Positions 41,047 through 49,957 are shown, counted from the first letter of the stretch. The stretch is DNA of 59,956 nucleotides from Streptomyces sindenensis (GCF_014649035.1 NZ_BMSG01000038.1:1-59956); one strand, 5' to 3'. Program-made: numbers and translations. Notes: generated by a model from the sequence alone, not told the origin.

Positions 41047-41062
41047 TTGAGAGCGCTCCCAG
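41047..41062. promoter_or_regulatory. LacI/CebR-type operator upstream of the LacI gene
   Basis: TTGAGAGCGCTCCCAG: the left half matches the two operators of this locus, the right half matches the classic CebR site (GCTCCCA). It lies 165 bases upstream of the regulator start, in place for autoregulation. Confidence 0.75.
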
Positions 41063-41089
41063 GAGTGGGGGTCCCTGCCCCGCGCGTGA

Positions 41090-41130
41090 GGCGGCGGGGC
41101 CGACCCCTCCTCGGGGTCGGACCCGCCGCC
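41090..41130 (-). terminator. Hairpin terminator after the PRC-barrel gene
   Basis: GGCGGCGGG-G-CCGACCCC (41090-41107) pairs with GGGGTCGG-A-CCCGCCGCC (41113-41130) around a 5-base loop, 17 bp with one mismatch. It lies 25 bases beyond the gene end on the minus strand. Confidence 0.82.
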
Positions 41131-41155
41131 GTTCGGGGGCGTACGCCGGTGTCCG

Positions 41156-41509
41156 TCACATGATCCGGTACGCCAGGTAGTACGCGGACAGCTGCTCGTG
41201 GTACGCCGGGTCCTCGGTCTGCCGGTGGCGGTCGAACTCCGGGGAGTCCTTGACCTGTTCCTTGGTGAGCTCGACGTAGACCTTCCGGTCCTCCGTGTCG
41301 ATGCGCTTCACCGTGCCGGCGGGCAGCAGGACGTCCCTGCCGAAGATCCAGACCCCGGTGTCGACGAGCAGATGGGCCGAGCCCACCTCGTCGGAATGCT
41401 TGTCGACCTTTCCGATGCTGCCGTCGGTCGCCTCGACCGAATAGCCGGTCAGATCGATTCCCGCGGTATGGCCGCACGACGGCCGGTAGCCCCACAGGGA
41501 GTCGCTCAT
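41156..41509 (-). CDS. PRC-barrel domain protein
   Basis: 117 aa. GYSVEATDGSIGKVDKHSDE, then HLLVDTGVWIFGRDVLLPAG and VKRIDTEDRKVYVELTKEQV form the PRC-barrel fold, followed by a short His/Tyr-rich tail. These cytoplasmic barrels occur in RimM, photosynthetic reaction centre H subunits and stress proteins. This stand-alone form is common in Streptomyces without assigned function. The ATG has AGGAGCC upstream on the minus strand. Confidence 0.85.
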   Translation of the reverse strand: MSDSLWGYRPSCGHTAGIDLTGYSVEATDGSIGKVDKHSDEVGSAHLLVDTGVWIFGRDVLLPAGTVKRIDTEDRKVYVELTKEQVKDSPEFDRHRQTEDPAYHEQLSAYYLAYRIM

Positions 41510-41716
41510 TGTGGCTCCTTTCGTGAAGGTCTCCGGGCCATTCTTTCCAGTGTTCCTGTCGGCGTTTCCGCCGACGTCTCCGCCGGTGTTCCTTCGGTGT
41601 TCTACCGGCGTTCTTTCACTGATCCTTCGGTTTTCCCGTGGCGGATCACCGACGCTTCGCCGATGTTCCCGCTGGGCTTCGTGTGCCCGGGGCGAGGCGG
41701 CCTACACCCGGTGCGG
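41510..41716. other. Spacer left of the small hydrophobic gene
   Basis: About 200 bases. Repeated short C/G-T motifs (TTCCGTGTTC-like) occur around 41560-41640. No gene is supported. Confidence 0.4.
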
Positions 41717-41887
41717 CTACCAGCGGTACCACCGCCCGCGTCGGCCGCCACTCGCGGCGGGGCGGACAAAGAACCCTATGAGCCAGAGCACCAGGACGAT
41801 CACGGCTATCCACCAGAGAGCCTTGACCGCGAATCCGGCGCCGAAGAGAACCAGGGCGAGCAGAAGAACGAGAAGCAGGGGAACCAT
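41717..41887 (-). CDS. Small hydrophobic protein, 56 aa
   Basis: ATG preceded by GGAGG at 9 bases; longer frames are not supported. MVPLLLVLLLALVLFGAGFA and LWWIAVIVLVLWLIGFFV form two adjacent membrane helices, followed by a basic tail rich in Arg/Trp (GRRGRWYRW). Such short two-helix proteins are often called hydrophobic protein in Streptomyces and may be stress-linked. Function unknown. Confidence 0.75.
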   Translation of the reverse strand: MVPLLLVLLLALVLFGAGFAVKALWWIAVIVLVLWLIGFFVRPAASGGRRGRWYRW

Positions 41888-42011
41888 GATTATCAACCTC
41901 CGGAAATTCAGGTTCCCGCTGATGCTTTTCCTACACGCGTGGATTCCCGGGTGATTTTTGTCCGTGGCCCGGGTGATAGGAAGGGCGCAGCCGAGGGACG
42001 GAGAAGAGACG

Positions 42012-44438
42012 GTGTCCGAAGACGTACAGGGGTGGCTCACCCCCAGGGCGGTCGCGGCCGAGGCCGGGGTCAGCCAGGAGTTCGACCTGTCGCAGTGCGT
42101 GCGCGAGCCGATTCATCTGCTCGGCGGTGTCCAGTCGTACGGGGCGCTGATCGCCGCGCGCTGGGACGACGCCGTCGTGGACACCGTGAGCCGGAACACG
42201 GCCGAGGTGCTGGGTCGCGCGGCCGGGCAGTTGCTGGGCCGGCCGGTCACGGAATTGATCGGTGACGAGCAGTGGGCACAGGCCCGGAAGAGCGCGGAGG
42301 CGGTGACGGACTCCGGCAGGGTCGCCCCGCAGGAAGGGCCCGCGTCCTCCGGGGTGCTGCCGCTGACCCTGGAGGGTGCGGGCGGGGCCCGGCTGTTCGA
42401 CGTGACCGTGCACCGGAACGGGGATCTGCTTGTTCTGGAGTTCGAACCCCGGTCCGAGGACGGGCCGTTCGTGTTCCAGAACTTCTACCCCCGGGTGCGG
42501 CGCGCCCTCCAGAAGCTCCAGGGGGCGGACGATGTCACCGAGTGCTGTGCGGCCGCCGTCCGGGAGATCCGGGTGCTCACCGGCTACGACCGCGTGGTGG
42601 CGTACCGCTTCGACGGCCGCGACGGACCCGGCCAGGTGATCGCGGAGACCTGCGGCGAGGGGCGCGAACCGTGGCTGGGGCTCTGGTTCCCGGCCACCGA
42701 CATCCCGCCGCAGGCCCGCCGCCTCTACGCCCGCAACTGGATCCGGGTCATCGGCGACGTGGACGACCGCACTGCGGGGCTCGTGCCCGCCGTGCGGGAG
42801 GAGACGAGGGAGCCGCTGGACCTCTCCGCGTCCGTGCTGCGGACGGTCTCCGGCTACCACCTGGAGTACCTGCGCAATATCGGGGTGGCCTCGTCCATGT
42901 CCGTATCGCTGCTGCACGAGGGCGAGTTGTGGGGGCTGATCGCCTGCCACGGCGACGAACCGAGGCGACTGTCGCCCGAAGTGCGGGCGGCGTGCGAGTT
43001 CTTCGGGATCGCGCTGTCCTTGCAACTGGCGGCCGTCGCCGGGCGCGAGGAGGCGGACGAGCTGGCCCGGAACCGGCGGGCGCTCGCGACCCTGCTGGCC
43101 CGGCTGACGTCCTGGGCGCCGGACGCGCTGATGAGGACCGGATCCGGGCTTGCCGAACTGCTCGACGCGGACGGAGCGGTGCTGCTGCGGGGGACGGAGA
43201 TGTCGGTGGCGGGGGCGCCGCTGCCCGAGGCGCTGCCCGGGCTGCTGGCCCGGCTCGCGCAGGACGGGGCCGTCGGCGAGGTGTGGAGCAGCGACCGGCT
43301 GCCCGAAGTGCTGGGCCTGGGACCGGAGGAGGCCGAGGCGGAAGGGGTCCCGGCCGGTCTGCTCCTTCTCCCGTTCAACAGGGACGGCGATCTGCTGGCC
43401 TGGTGGCGTCGTGAGCGCCCCGCGCCCCGGGAGTGGGCCGCCGACCCGTCCCGCCCCGTGCGTACGGGGCCCGGGGGCGAGCGGCTGACCCCGCGCGGTT
43501 CGGCGGCGGTCTACCGGGCGACCGTACGGGGGCGGAGCGCGCCCTGGACTCCGGTCCAGCGGGTGGTCGCCGGGGAGCTGTGGCGGGAGGTTTCGGGGCT
43601 GCTGGCCCGCCAGGTGGTGGCGCTGGAGGCGCGGAACACGGAACTGGCCCGGACGAACGAGGACCTGGACTCGTTCGCGCACGCGGCGGCGCACGACCTC
43701 AAGGAGCCGTTGCGGGGGATCTCGAACGCGGCCGCGTTCATCGTCGAGGACGCCGGGGCCGTACTGGACACGACGTCGCTGCGCCGGCTGACCACCGTGC
43801 GGCGGCTCGCGCAGCGCATGGACGGGCTGCTGGACTCGCTGCTGCACTTCTCGCGCCTGGGGCAGGTGGGCCTGGAGCGGGAGGTGTTGTCGGTGGACGA
43901 GGTGCTGGACGACGCTCTGGTGGTGGCCGGGGGCAGGCTGGCCGAGCAGGGGGTGACGCTGGTACGCCGGGCCGCTCTGCCCCGGCTGCGGGCGGACCGG
44001 GAGCGGCTGCGGGAGGTGCTGGAGAACCTGCTCGTGAACGCGGCGAAGTACGCGGCGGACGAGGGTGCGGGGGACCGGCGGGTCTGGGTGGAAGCGGTAC
44101 GGATCGCCGCGCCGGGCCGGGCTCCTGAGGAGGGCGCGGGTGAGGGCGACGGGGCGGACGGGAGTGCGGTGACGGCTCTCGTCGTCCGGGACAACGGCAT
44201 CGGGATCCCGGCCGGGCAGCAGGCGGACGTCCTTCAGCTGTTCCGCCGGCTGCACCGCCGCGACGAGCGGGGCGGCGGTTCGGGCGTCGGTCTCGCCGTG
44301 GTCAAACGGATCGTGGAACGGCACGGGGGAAGGCTGTGGCTGGAGAGCCCGGCCGCCGCGCCGGACGCGGACTGCGGCGGAGGTCCCGGCACTGCTGTCT
44401 GGTTCACGCTGGAGGAGCCGCCGGAGGGGCGGCCGTGA
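42012..44438 (+). CDS. Bacteriophytochrome-type sensor histidine kinase
   Basis: 808 aa from GTG with GGAG 8 bases upstream; an upstream TTG has no ribosome site. Domains: PAS_2 (about 20-130), with the biliverdin-binding Cys at residue 29 in SQCVREPIHLLGG; GAF (about 140-310) with WFPATDIPPQARRLYARN and YHLEYLRNIGVASSMSVSLL; PHY (about 320-520); then HisKA with H-box SFAHAAAHDLKEPLRGI and HATPase (ENLLVNAAKY, DNGIGIP, GSGVGLAVVKRI). All chromophore and kinase motifs are intact, so it should sense red/far-red light. The likely partner is the response regulator encoded convergently, which overlaps it by 35 bases. Confidence 0.9.
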   Translation: MSEDVQGWLTPRAVAAEAGVSQEFDLSQCVREPIHLLGGVQSYGALIAARWDDAVVDTVSRNTAEVLGRAAGQLLGRPVTELIGDEQWAQARKSAEAVTDSGRVAPQEGPASSGVLPLTLEGAGGARLFDVTVHRNGDLLVLEFEPRSEDGPFVFQNFYPRVRRALQKLQGADDVTECCAAAVREIRVLTGYDRVVAYRFDGRDGPGQVIAETCGEGREPWLGLWFPATDIPPQARRLYARNWIRVIGDVDDRTAGLVPAVREETREPLDLSASVLRTVSGYHLEYLRNIGVASSMSVSLLHEGELWGLIACHGDEPRRLSPEVRAACEFFGIALSLQLAAVAGREEADELARNRRALATLLARLTSWAPDALMRTGSGLAELLDADGAVLLRGTEMSVAGAPLPEALPGLLARLAQDGAVGEVWSSDRLPEVLGLGPEEAEAEGVPAGLLLLPFNRDGDLLAWWRRERPAPREWAADPSRPVRTGPGGERLTPRGSAAVYRATVRGRSAPWTPVQRVVAGELWREVSGLLARQVVALEARNTELARTNEDLDSFAHAAAHDLKEPLRGISNAAAFIVEDAGAVLDTTSLRRLTTVRRLAQRMDGLLDSLLHFSRLGQVGLEREVLSVDEVLDDALVVAGGRLAEQGVTLVRRAALPRLRADRERLREVLENLLVNAAKYAADEGAGDRRVWVEAVRIAAPGRAPEEGAGEGDGADGSAVTALVVRDNGIGIPAGQQADVLQLFRRLHRRDERGGGSGVGLAVVKRIVERHGGRLWLESPAAAPDADCGGGPGTAVWFTLEEPPEGRP

Positions 44439-44865
44439 CTGAGGCGTCGGCCGAGTCGTCAGTCGCGCCCGGCAGCCAGAAGTCGACCGCGCCCTGCAGA
44501 ACGGTCTGGAACAGCTCGAAGTTGACGGGCTTGTAGATGTAGCTGTCCGCGCCCGCCGCGTAGCAGGCGTCCTCCTCCGCGGAGGCCGTGGAGGAGGTGA
44601 AGACCACCACGGTCAGCGACGCGCAGGCGGGGTGGGCGCGCAGACTCGACAGCAGCGTCAGGCCGTCCGTGCCCGGCATGTTGAGGTCGAGGAGCAGCAG
44701 GTCCGGGGTGCGCGCGGCCGGGGCCAGGAGCCGGGGGAGCACGTCCTCGCTGCGCGGGGCGAACTCCAGGTCCAGGGAGGGATGCGAGCGGGACAGGGCG
44801 CGCTGGATGGCCTCGGTGTCCTCCTCCGAGTCCTCGACCACCAGGATCAGTCCGCCACCGGTCAT
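44404..44865 (-). CDS. CheY-like single-domain response regulator
   Basis: 153 aa. LILVVEDSEEDTEAIQRALS has the acidic pocket, LLLLDLNMPGTDGLTLLSSL holds the phospho-acceptor Asp, VVFTSSTASAEEDA the Thr/Ser, and YIYKPVNFE the Lys. This is the Rcp1-type regulator often paired with phytochrome kinases. A Pro/Ala-rich tail of 20 residues overlaps the phytochrome kinase gene end. It is coupled by ATGA to the preceding SpoIIE-type phosphatase, giving a kinase-regulator-phosphatase set. Confidence 0.9.
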   Translation of the reverse strand: MTGGGLILVVEDSEEDTEAIQRALSRSHPSLDLEFAPRSEDVLPRLLAPAARTPDLLLLDLNMPGTDGLTLLSSLRAHPACASLTVVVFTSSTASAEEDACYAAGADSYIYKPVNFELFQTVLQGAVDFWLPGATDDSADASVTAAPPAAPPA

Positions 44866-46664
44866 CGCAACGCCGCCTGTTCGAGCATGGTTTCCAGAGG
44901 GAGCAGGCCCTCGGAGTGCGTGATGCCGTTCCAGCGGGCCACGAGCAGGGCGATGTCGTCCTGCCCGGAGGCGCGGAAGGCCCTGGCCTGCCGGGCCAGG
45001 CTCTCCGCGACCTGGGCGGCTTCGCTGCCGCGCAGGGCGGAGAGGCGTCCGGGCAGGACGCTCTCGAAGTACGTGCCGTCCGCCTCCCGGGACTCGGTGA
45101 GCCCGTCGGTGAACAGGACGAGGGTGTCGCCCGGGGCGAGGAAGTCCTCGTGGCTCTCGTACGAGACGTCGTCCAGGATGCCGAGGAGCAGCCCGCCCGA
45201 GACCACCTCGCCGATGGAGCCGTCCGCGCGGAGCACCAACGGCCGGGGGTGGCCCGCGCTGCACGTGGTGAGGAGCACGGTGCCGTCGGTCCGGGGCGTC
45301 ATCGTCACGACGACCGCGGTGAGGAAGCGGGACGCCCCCTCCTGGCGCAGGGACCGGTTGAGGCGGCTCAGCGCGGTGCCCGGGGCGGTGCCCTCCTCCA
45401 GGAGCGTGCGCAGGGTGTGCCGGGCCAGGCCGGTGAGGGCGGCGGCCTCCGCGCCGCGCCCGCAGACGTCGCCGATCAAGAGGGCGATGGAGCCGTCGGG
45501 GCGGGGCACGGCGTCGTAGAAGTCGCCGCCGACGTCGAGCATCGGGTCGCCGACCTCGTAACTCGCCGACAGGTCCCAGCCTGCGGCGGCCGGGAGCCGC
45601 GAGGGGAGCAGATGCTCCTGGAGCGACAGGACGGCGTGCCGGCGCAGCTCGTACAGCAGGGCGTTGTCGATCGCGAGGGCGGCGCGGGTGGCGAGGCTGT
45701 CGAGGAAGGTGCTGTCGGGCAGGCGGTCCGCGGGGCGCTGGTAGATGAAGGTGATGCTGCCGACGACGCGGCCACGGGCGTGCAGGGTGCTGACGCTGAC
45801 CACCGTGGGGTGCCGCCCGGCCCCGGCGGGGCCGGAAGCGGCGAACGGGGACCCGTCGAGCGCGGCGCCGCTCAGAAACAGGGCCTGGTCGCCGTCGTCG
45901 CGGCGGACGAGGAGCGCGGCCAGCCACGGGTCGTCGCGGCCCGTCTCCTCCAGCGCGCGCTGCTGCTGGACGGCGACATGGGTGGCGGCGACGAACTCGG
46001 GTCCGTCCTTGCGCAGCAGGTGGACGAGGCAGCCGTCCGCGACGGCCGGGACGGCGATCCGGGCCACCCGTCTGAGAGTGTCCTCGACGTCGAGCGACGA
46101 GTCCATCTGGAGCGACGCCTCGGCGAGCAGGGCGTCATCGGCGCTCCGTCTGGCCTCGCGGCCGCGCTGGAGTATGCCGGTGTGGCAGGCGACGATGACG
46201 TCGACGGCCTGCTCCAGACGGCGCGCGACGCTCTCCGTGTCCGCCGAGGCGTCCACGGCGACGCTGAGCCCCGCCCAGCCGTTCCGGTCGAGCCGGAACG
46301 TGCACGCCACGACCGACGCCCCCGGCGACTCCCGCAGGAACTCCGCCTCCGGCCACGCCGCGTCGTCGAGCTCGCCGGCCGGGGACCGGGTGACGACCGG
46401 TGCGCCGTCCGGTTCACGCGAGGCGGCTCCCGGCATCGAACGGGCCGTCGCGACGATCACCGGGGCATCGCCGTCCGCCCCGAGGGCCCGCATGTACCGC
46501 AGAGTCCGGTACTCGTCCCATCGCGTGCCCACGACGAGGTGGACGCCCGGGGTGGCGAGGAGCGGGGCGTAGACGTCGTCCGCCAGCGCGGAGACCTCCT
46601 CCGCCCGCGAAGCGGCCTGCCAGAGCCGGTGCAACGCGCCGGACCACGTGTCGTCGTCGACCAT
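44862..46664 (-). CDS. SpoIIE/RsbU-type PP2C serine phosphatase with GAF domain
   Basis: 600 aa. The N-terminal 180 residues form a sensor of MEDS/DICT-like character (TWSGALHRLWQAASRAEEVS). A GAF region follows (about 190-330, ASLQMDSSLDVEDTLRRVAR). The C-terminal SpoIIE phosphatase (about 350-590) has GDVCGRGAEAAALTGLARHT, SAGHPRPLVLR, LVLFTDGLTESREADGTYF and the metal-binding GQDDIALLVARW. Such enzymes dephosphorylate anti-sigma antagonists, which frees an alternative sigma factor. ATGA overlap with the response regulator makes them one operon. Confidence 0.9.
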   Translation of the reverse strand: MVDDDTWSGALHRLWQAASRAEEVSALADDVYAPLLATPGVHLVVGTRWDEYRTLRYMRALGADGDAPVIVATARSMPGAASREPDGAPVVTRSPAGELDDAAWPEAEFLRESPGASVVACTFRLDRNGWAGLSVAVDASADTESVARRLEQAVDVIVACHTGILQRGREARRSADDALLAEASLQMDSSLDVEDTLRRVARIAVPAVADGCLVHLLRKDGPEFVAATHVAVQQQRALEETGRDDPWLAALLVRRDDGDQALFLSGAALDGSPFAASGPAGAGRHPTVVSVSTLHARGRVVGSITFIYQRPADRLPDSTFLDSLATRAALAIDNALLYELRRHAVLSLQEHLLPSRLPAAAGWDLSASYEVGDPMLDVGGDFYDAVPRPDGSIALLIGDVCGRGAEAAALTGLARHTLRTLLEEGTAPGTALSRLNRSLRQEGASRFLTAVVVTMTPRTDGTVLLTTCSAGHPRPLVLRADGSIGEVVSGGLLLGILDDVSYESHEDFLAPGDTLVLFTDGLTESREADGTYFESVLPGRLSALRGSEAAQVAESLARQARAFRASGQDDIALLVARWNGITHSEGLLPLETMLEQAALR

Positions 46665-46744
46665 GCCCCCGCCCTCCGGTGCCGTCGTGTGCTGTCTGCT
46701 GCCTGTCCTGGGCCAGTATGACCGGGGGGCCGGATTTCATGCCT

Positions 46745-46786
46745 GGGGCGGGGGCGGGGGCGGGGGCGGGGGCGGGGGCGGGGGCG
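46745..46786. repeat. GGGGGC hexamer repeat
   Basis: Seven consecutive GGGGGC units, then GCCGG. G-runs of five at a constant distance could form a quadruplex. It lies in the leader of the Uma2 gene, about 130 bases before its ATG, and beyond the 5' end of the phosphatase gene. Confidence 0.85.
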
Positions 46787-46917
46787 CCGGCAGCGGGCGG
46801 CGAGGCCGTGCTGCCTGCGCGCGGCCACTCGTTCGTGGGACGCTGTGAGGGAACGGCCGGCGGCCGTGAAACCCCGATCTGGCCTGCTCGGCAAGGCCAC
46901 GGAAGAAGGGACCCGCG

Positions 46918-47529
46918 ATGACCGCAGCGTTTGTCGAGAACGGCCAGGCATCGGATGGGCGCGCGTGGGACTACCTCCTGCAGACATGGCGTGAGCTGGA
47001 CGTGCCCGAGGGGTGGCGCGCCGAGATCGACGAGGGGCAGATCGTTTTGGTACCGCCGCCGCACGCACACCACAACGGGATCGCTGCCAGGGTTCAGCGC
47101 AGGCTCTACGCGACGCTGCCCGAGGATCTGGAGATCTACCAGACCCTCGGCATCCACATCGCGCCGCTCGGCAAGCTGTACGTCCCCGATCTGGTCGTCA
47201 TGCCCACCGAGTTGATCGCCGCCGCCGATCCGGAGACCAGCGACCCGATGGACGCCTCGGAGGCGCTGCTCGTCGTCGAGATCACCTCGCGGGGCAACGC
47301 CCGGGAGGACCGCACCAAGAAGTACCGCGCGTACGCCCGGGCCGGCGTCCCGATGTATCTGCTGATCGACCGATTCGACACCCGGGGGCCGATGGTCACC
47401 CTCTTCACCGAGCCGAACGAGGACGGCACCTTCAAGCACACGGACGCGGTGCCGTTCGGCAAGCCGCTGACGGTGCCGTCCCCGTTCGACGTACAGCTGC
47501 CGACAGGGGAGTTCCCGGGCGCCTCGTGA
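46918..47529 (+). CDS. Uma2-family (DUF820) putative endonuclease
   Basis: 203 aa restriction-endonuclease-fold protein. The PD-(D/E)xK core reads VPDLVVMPTE, then LLVVEITSRG with the catalytic Glu, followed by KKYRAYARAGVPMYLLIDRF. Residues 35-45 (IDEGQIVLVPPPHAHHN) are the conserved N-terminal portion. Uma2 proteins are widely distributed, sometimes mobile, with little functional data. GAAGAAGGG precedes the ATG. Confidence 0.87.
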   Translation: MTAAFVENGQASDGRAWDYLLQTWRELDVPEGWRAEIDEGQIVLVPPPHAHHNGIAARVQRRLYATLPEDLEIYQTLGIHIAPLGKLYVPDLVVMPTELIAAADPETSDPMDASEALLVVEITSRGNAREDRTKKYRAYARAGVPMYLLIDRFDTRGPMVTLFTEPNEDGTFKHTDAVPFGKPLTVPSPFDVQLPTGEFPGAS

Positions 47530-47541
47530 GCCGGCGGGCGA

Positions 47542-48162
47542 CTACGGACGGGTGACCACCTTGATGTTGAAGGTGTGGGAGTTCACCCCGCCCGCGATCC
47601 CCATGAAGAGGAACGCGAAGTGCTCCTGGCCGCGCGCGGTCGTGATGCCGCCGATGTCCAGCTGGGAGGAGGCCGGCCAGCCGAGGTCCGTGAGCAGTCG
47701 GCCCGTGGCGGCCTTGGCCTCGGGGTCGTCGCCGGAGAGGAAGACCGTGCCCGGTTCGGTGAGTTCGCCCGGGGCGGCCATCGTGGTCGAGTCCATCGTG
47801 CAGAGCGTCTTGACGACGGGGGTCAGGGGGAAGGCCTCCTGGATCAGTTCGCCCAGGCTGCTGTTGGGGTGGGTGAGGGCGCTGAAGTCGTCGGAGAGGC
47901 CGACCCCCACGTCGATCAGCAGGGTGCCGGCCAGCGCCGGGGCCCCGATCGAGCGGAGCAGGTCCACGGAGACGCCCCCGGGCGTCGCGTTGACCAGGAC
48001 CTCCGCGTGGGCGGCCGTCTCGTCGAGGCCCGCGACGGGCAGGCCGAGGTCGGTCCGTTCCTTCGGATGACGCGATCCGAGGAGGACGTCGTGCCCTGCG
48101 GCGCGCCAGCCGTCGGCGAGGGCGCGGGCGACATTTCCGGTGCCGAGCAGTCCGATTCGCAT
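47542..48162 (-). CDS. NADPH-dependent F420-type oxidoreductase (coenzyme F420 reductase family)
   Basis: 206 aa. The N-terminal Rossmann motif is MRIGLLGTGNVARALADGW, followed by VLLGSRHP and the family segment VKTLCTMDSTTMAAPGEL. The length and layout match F420-oxidoreductase/NADP-binding proteins. The exact substrate is open. It converges with the Uma2 gene, with 12 bases between the stop codons. Confidence 0.83.
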   Translation of the reverse strand: MRIGLLGTGNVARALADGWRAAGHDVLLGSRHPKERTDLGLPVAGLDETAAHAEVLVNATPGGVSVDLLRSIGAPALAGTLLIDVGVGLSDDFSALTHPNSSLGELIQEAFPLTPVVKTLCTMDSTTMAAPGELTEPGTVFLSGDDPEAKAATGRLLTDLGWPASSQLDIGGITTARGQEHFAFLFMGIAGGVNSHTFNIKVVTRP

Positions 48163-48285
48163 GTGGACGACGCTAGGCGGCGGGGTACCCGGGGCGGATC
48201 GGGCCGGAGACCGGGGTGGGGCGGCCCTTGAGGTGTAGGCCGCACGACGCGGGGCGTGGGACGGAAGGCGTGGTCCGGAAGGCGC

Positions 48286-48323
48286 CCCGGCCCGCCGCCC
48301 CGGGGGTGGGGCGGCGGGCCGGG
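48286..48323 (-). terminator. Hairpin terminator after the EIIBC gene
   Basis: Perfect 16-bp stem CCCGGCCCGCCGCCCC (48286-48301) and GGGGCGGCGGGCCGGG (48308-48323), loop six bases. It lies 29 bases after the EIIBC gene end on the minus strand. Confidence 0.85.
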
Positions 48324-48351
48324 AACGCGCGGAGCGGGCTCGGGACGGAGG

Positions 48352-49908
48352 TCAGACCCCCGCCGGGGTCCTCGCCGGGGAGCCCGGGTCCGTGCCGCCG
48401 GAGTCCGGGCCGCCGGGGGTGCCGGGCGTGGTCGCCGACGTCGGGCCGCCCGTGGCCGCGACCGTGGACGGGGCCGGTTCCTGGGAGACGTTGAACTCGG
48501 TCAGCAGGTCCCTGCTGAAGCCGAAGAAGTACGTGGCGAGGAAGCCGGCGACGTACCCCACGAGCAGGCCGCCCGCGTAGATCGCGATCGTCGAGCCCAG
48601 GCCGTGGTTGCCGTCCAGGAGCGGGAACAGGGCCCAGCCGGACGGGCCGATCGCCGTCGAGCCGACCGTGTCGCCGAGCTGGTTGAACAGGCCGACGAAG
48701 CCGCCGCCGAAGGCCCCGCCCACGCACGCCGTGACGAACGGCCGGCCCAGCGGCAGCGAGACGCCGTAGATCAGGGGCTCGCCGACGCCCAGCAGACCCG
48801 CCGGGAGCGCCGACCGGATCGTGCGGCGGATCGACTCGTTGCGCGGGAGGCCGAAGTAGACCGCCATCGCCGCGCCGACCTGGCCCGCCCCGGCCATCGC
48901 CAGGATCGGCAGCAGGACCGTGTAGCCCTGCTGTTCGATGAGGGTCGTGTGGATCGGGATCAGCGCCTGGTGCAGGCCCAGCATGACGAGGGGGAGGAAC
49001 AGGCCGCCGAGGACGAAGCCCGCGCCCGCGCCGCCGTTGGAGAGCAGCCAGTCGGCGAACGTGCCGATCGCGGAGGAGATCTCCCCGGCCACGAACATCA
49101 GGCCGAAGATCGTCACCAGACCGGAGATCAGGACCGTCAGGGTCGGGGTGACCAGGACGTCCAGCGCCTCCGGCACCCACCGGCGGCACCACTTCTCCAC
49201 GTACACGGCGAGGACCGCCGCGCCCAGGGCGCCCAGTACACCGCCCTGGCCGGGCGAGAGCGTCTGGCCGAAGGCGTCGATGTCCGCGACGCCCGGGAAG
49301 ACGATGATGGCCGCCACCGCACCGCCCAGGACCGGCGTACCGCCGAACTCCTTCGCCGTGTTGTAGCCCACGAACACCGCGATCAGCGCCATGAAGCCCG
49401 ACGCCATCGCCGCCAGCGCGGGCGTCACGGCGGGCAGCCACTGGAGGTTCACCAGCAGACCGTTGAGGCCCGCGATGATCCCGCAGCCGATGAGCGCCGG
49501 GATCAGCGGCACGAAGATGTTGGCGATCCTCCGCAGGAACAGCTTGAAGGGGGTCGCGTTCTTCGCCTTCTGCTGGGCCTTGATCGCCGCGCCCTGCGCC
49601 GCCAGGTCGTCGGCGGAGACGGCGGTCCGCGGGGGTGCGGCCTCGCGGGCCTCCTCCACCAGTTGCTCGAACTCCGGGGTGACCCGGGCGACCGTGCCCG
49701 GACCCAGCACGATCTGGTACGTGTCGTCCTCGACGACGCCCATCACGGCGGGCAGGGCCTTCAGCGCCTCGTCGTCGACGAGGGACCGGTCGCGCAGCCC
49801 GAGGCGGAGCCGGGTCATGCAGTGGGCGATGGAGGCGACGTTCGCGGCCCCGCCGACGAGCGGCAGGATCGCGGCCGCGGTGGCGCGGTTCTTGTCTTCA
49901 GTGGCCAT
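48352..49908 (-). CDS. murP: PTS EIIBC permease, probable MurNAc (MurP-like)
   Basis: 518 aa. EIIB first: the phosphorylated Cys is residue 30 in SIAHCMTRLRLGLRD, ending with YQIVLGPGTVARV. A linker of about 40 residues leads to the EIIC domain of eight to ten helices (LFLRRIANIFVPLIPALIGC, VGYNTAKEFGGTPVLGGAVA, GVGEPLIYGVSLPLGRPFV). There is no EIIA; it would need Crr in trans. The order EIIBC-MurQ-RpiR makes N-acetylmuramic acid the likely sugar, imported as MurNAc 6-phosphate. Confidence 0.87.
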   Translation of the reverse strand: MATEDKNRATAAAILPLVGGAANVASIAHCMTRLRLGLRDRSLVDDEALKALPAVMGVVEDDTYQIVLGPGTVARVTPEFEQLVEEAREAAPPRTAVSADDLAAQGAAIKAQQKAKNATPFKLFLRRIANIFVPLIPALIGCGIIAGLNGLLVNLQWLPAVTPALAAMASGFMALIAVFVGYNTAKEFGGTPVLGGAVAAIIVFPGVADIDAFGQTLSPGQGGVLGALGAAVLAVYVEKWCRRWVPEALDVLVTPTLTVLISGLVTIFGLMFVAGEISSAIGTFADWLLSNGGAGAGFVLGGLFLPLVMLGLHQALIPIHTTLIEQQGYTVLLPILAMAGAGQVGAAMAVYFGLPRNESIRRTIRSALPAGLLGVGEPLIYGVSLPLGRPFVTACVGGAFGGGFVGLFNQLGDTVGSTAIGPSGWALFPLLDGNHGLGSTIAIYAGGLLVGYVAGFLATYFFGFSRDLLTEFNVSQEPAPSTVAATGGPTSATTPGTPGGPDSGGTDPGSPARTPAGV

Positions 49909-49957
49909 GGTGCTGGTGCCTTGCTGTGCGGGGGGTGGGGCGGGGTACCCGGGTGGG

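Noticed and set aside
41931..44324. Minus-strand frame of 797 codons opposite the phytochrome kinase
   Set aside because: Shadow frame rich in Pro/Arg/Gln; the plus-strand kinase has all its motifs.
46745..46786. Hexamer array considered as CRISPR or coding repeat
   Set aside because: Unit is 6 bases without spacers and lies outside genes; it is a simple repeat.
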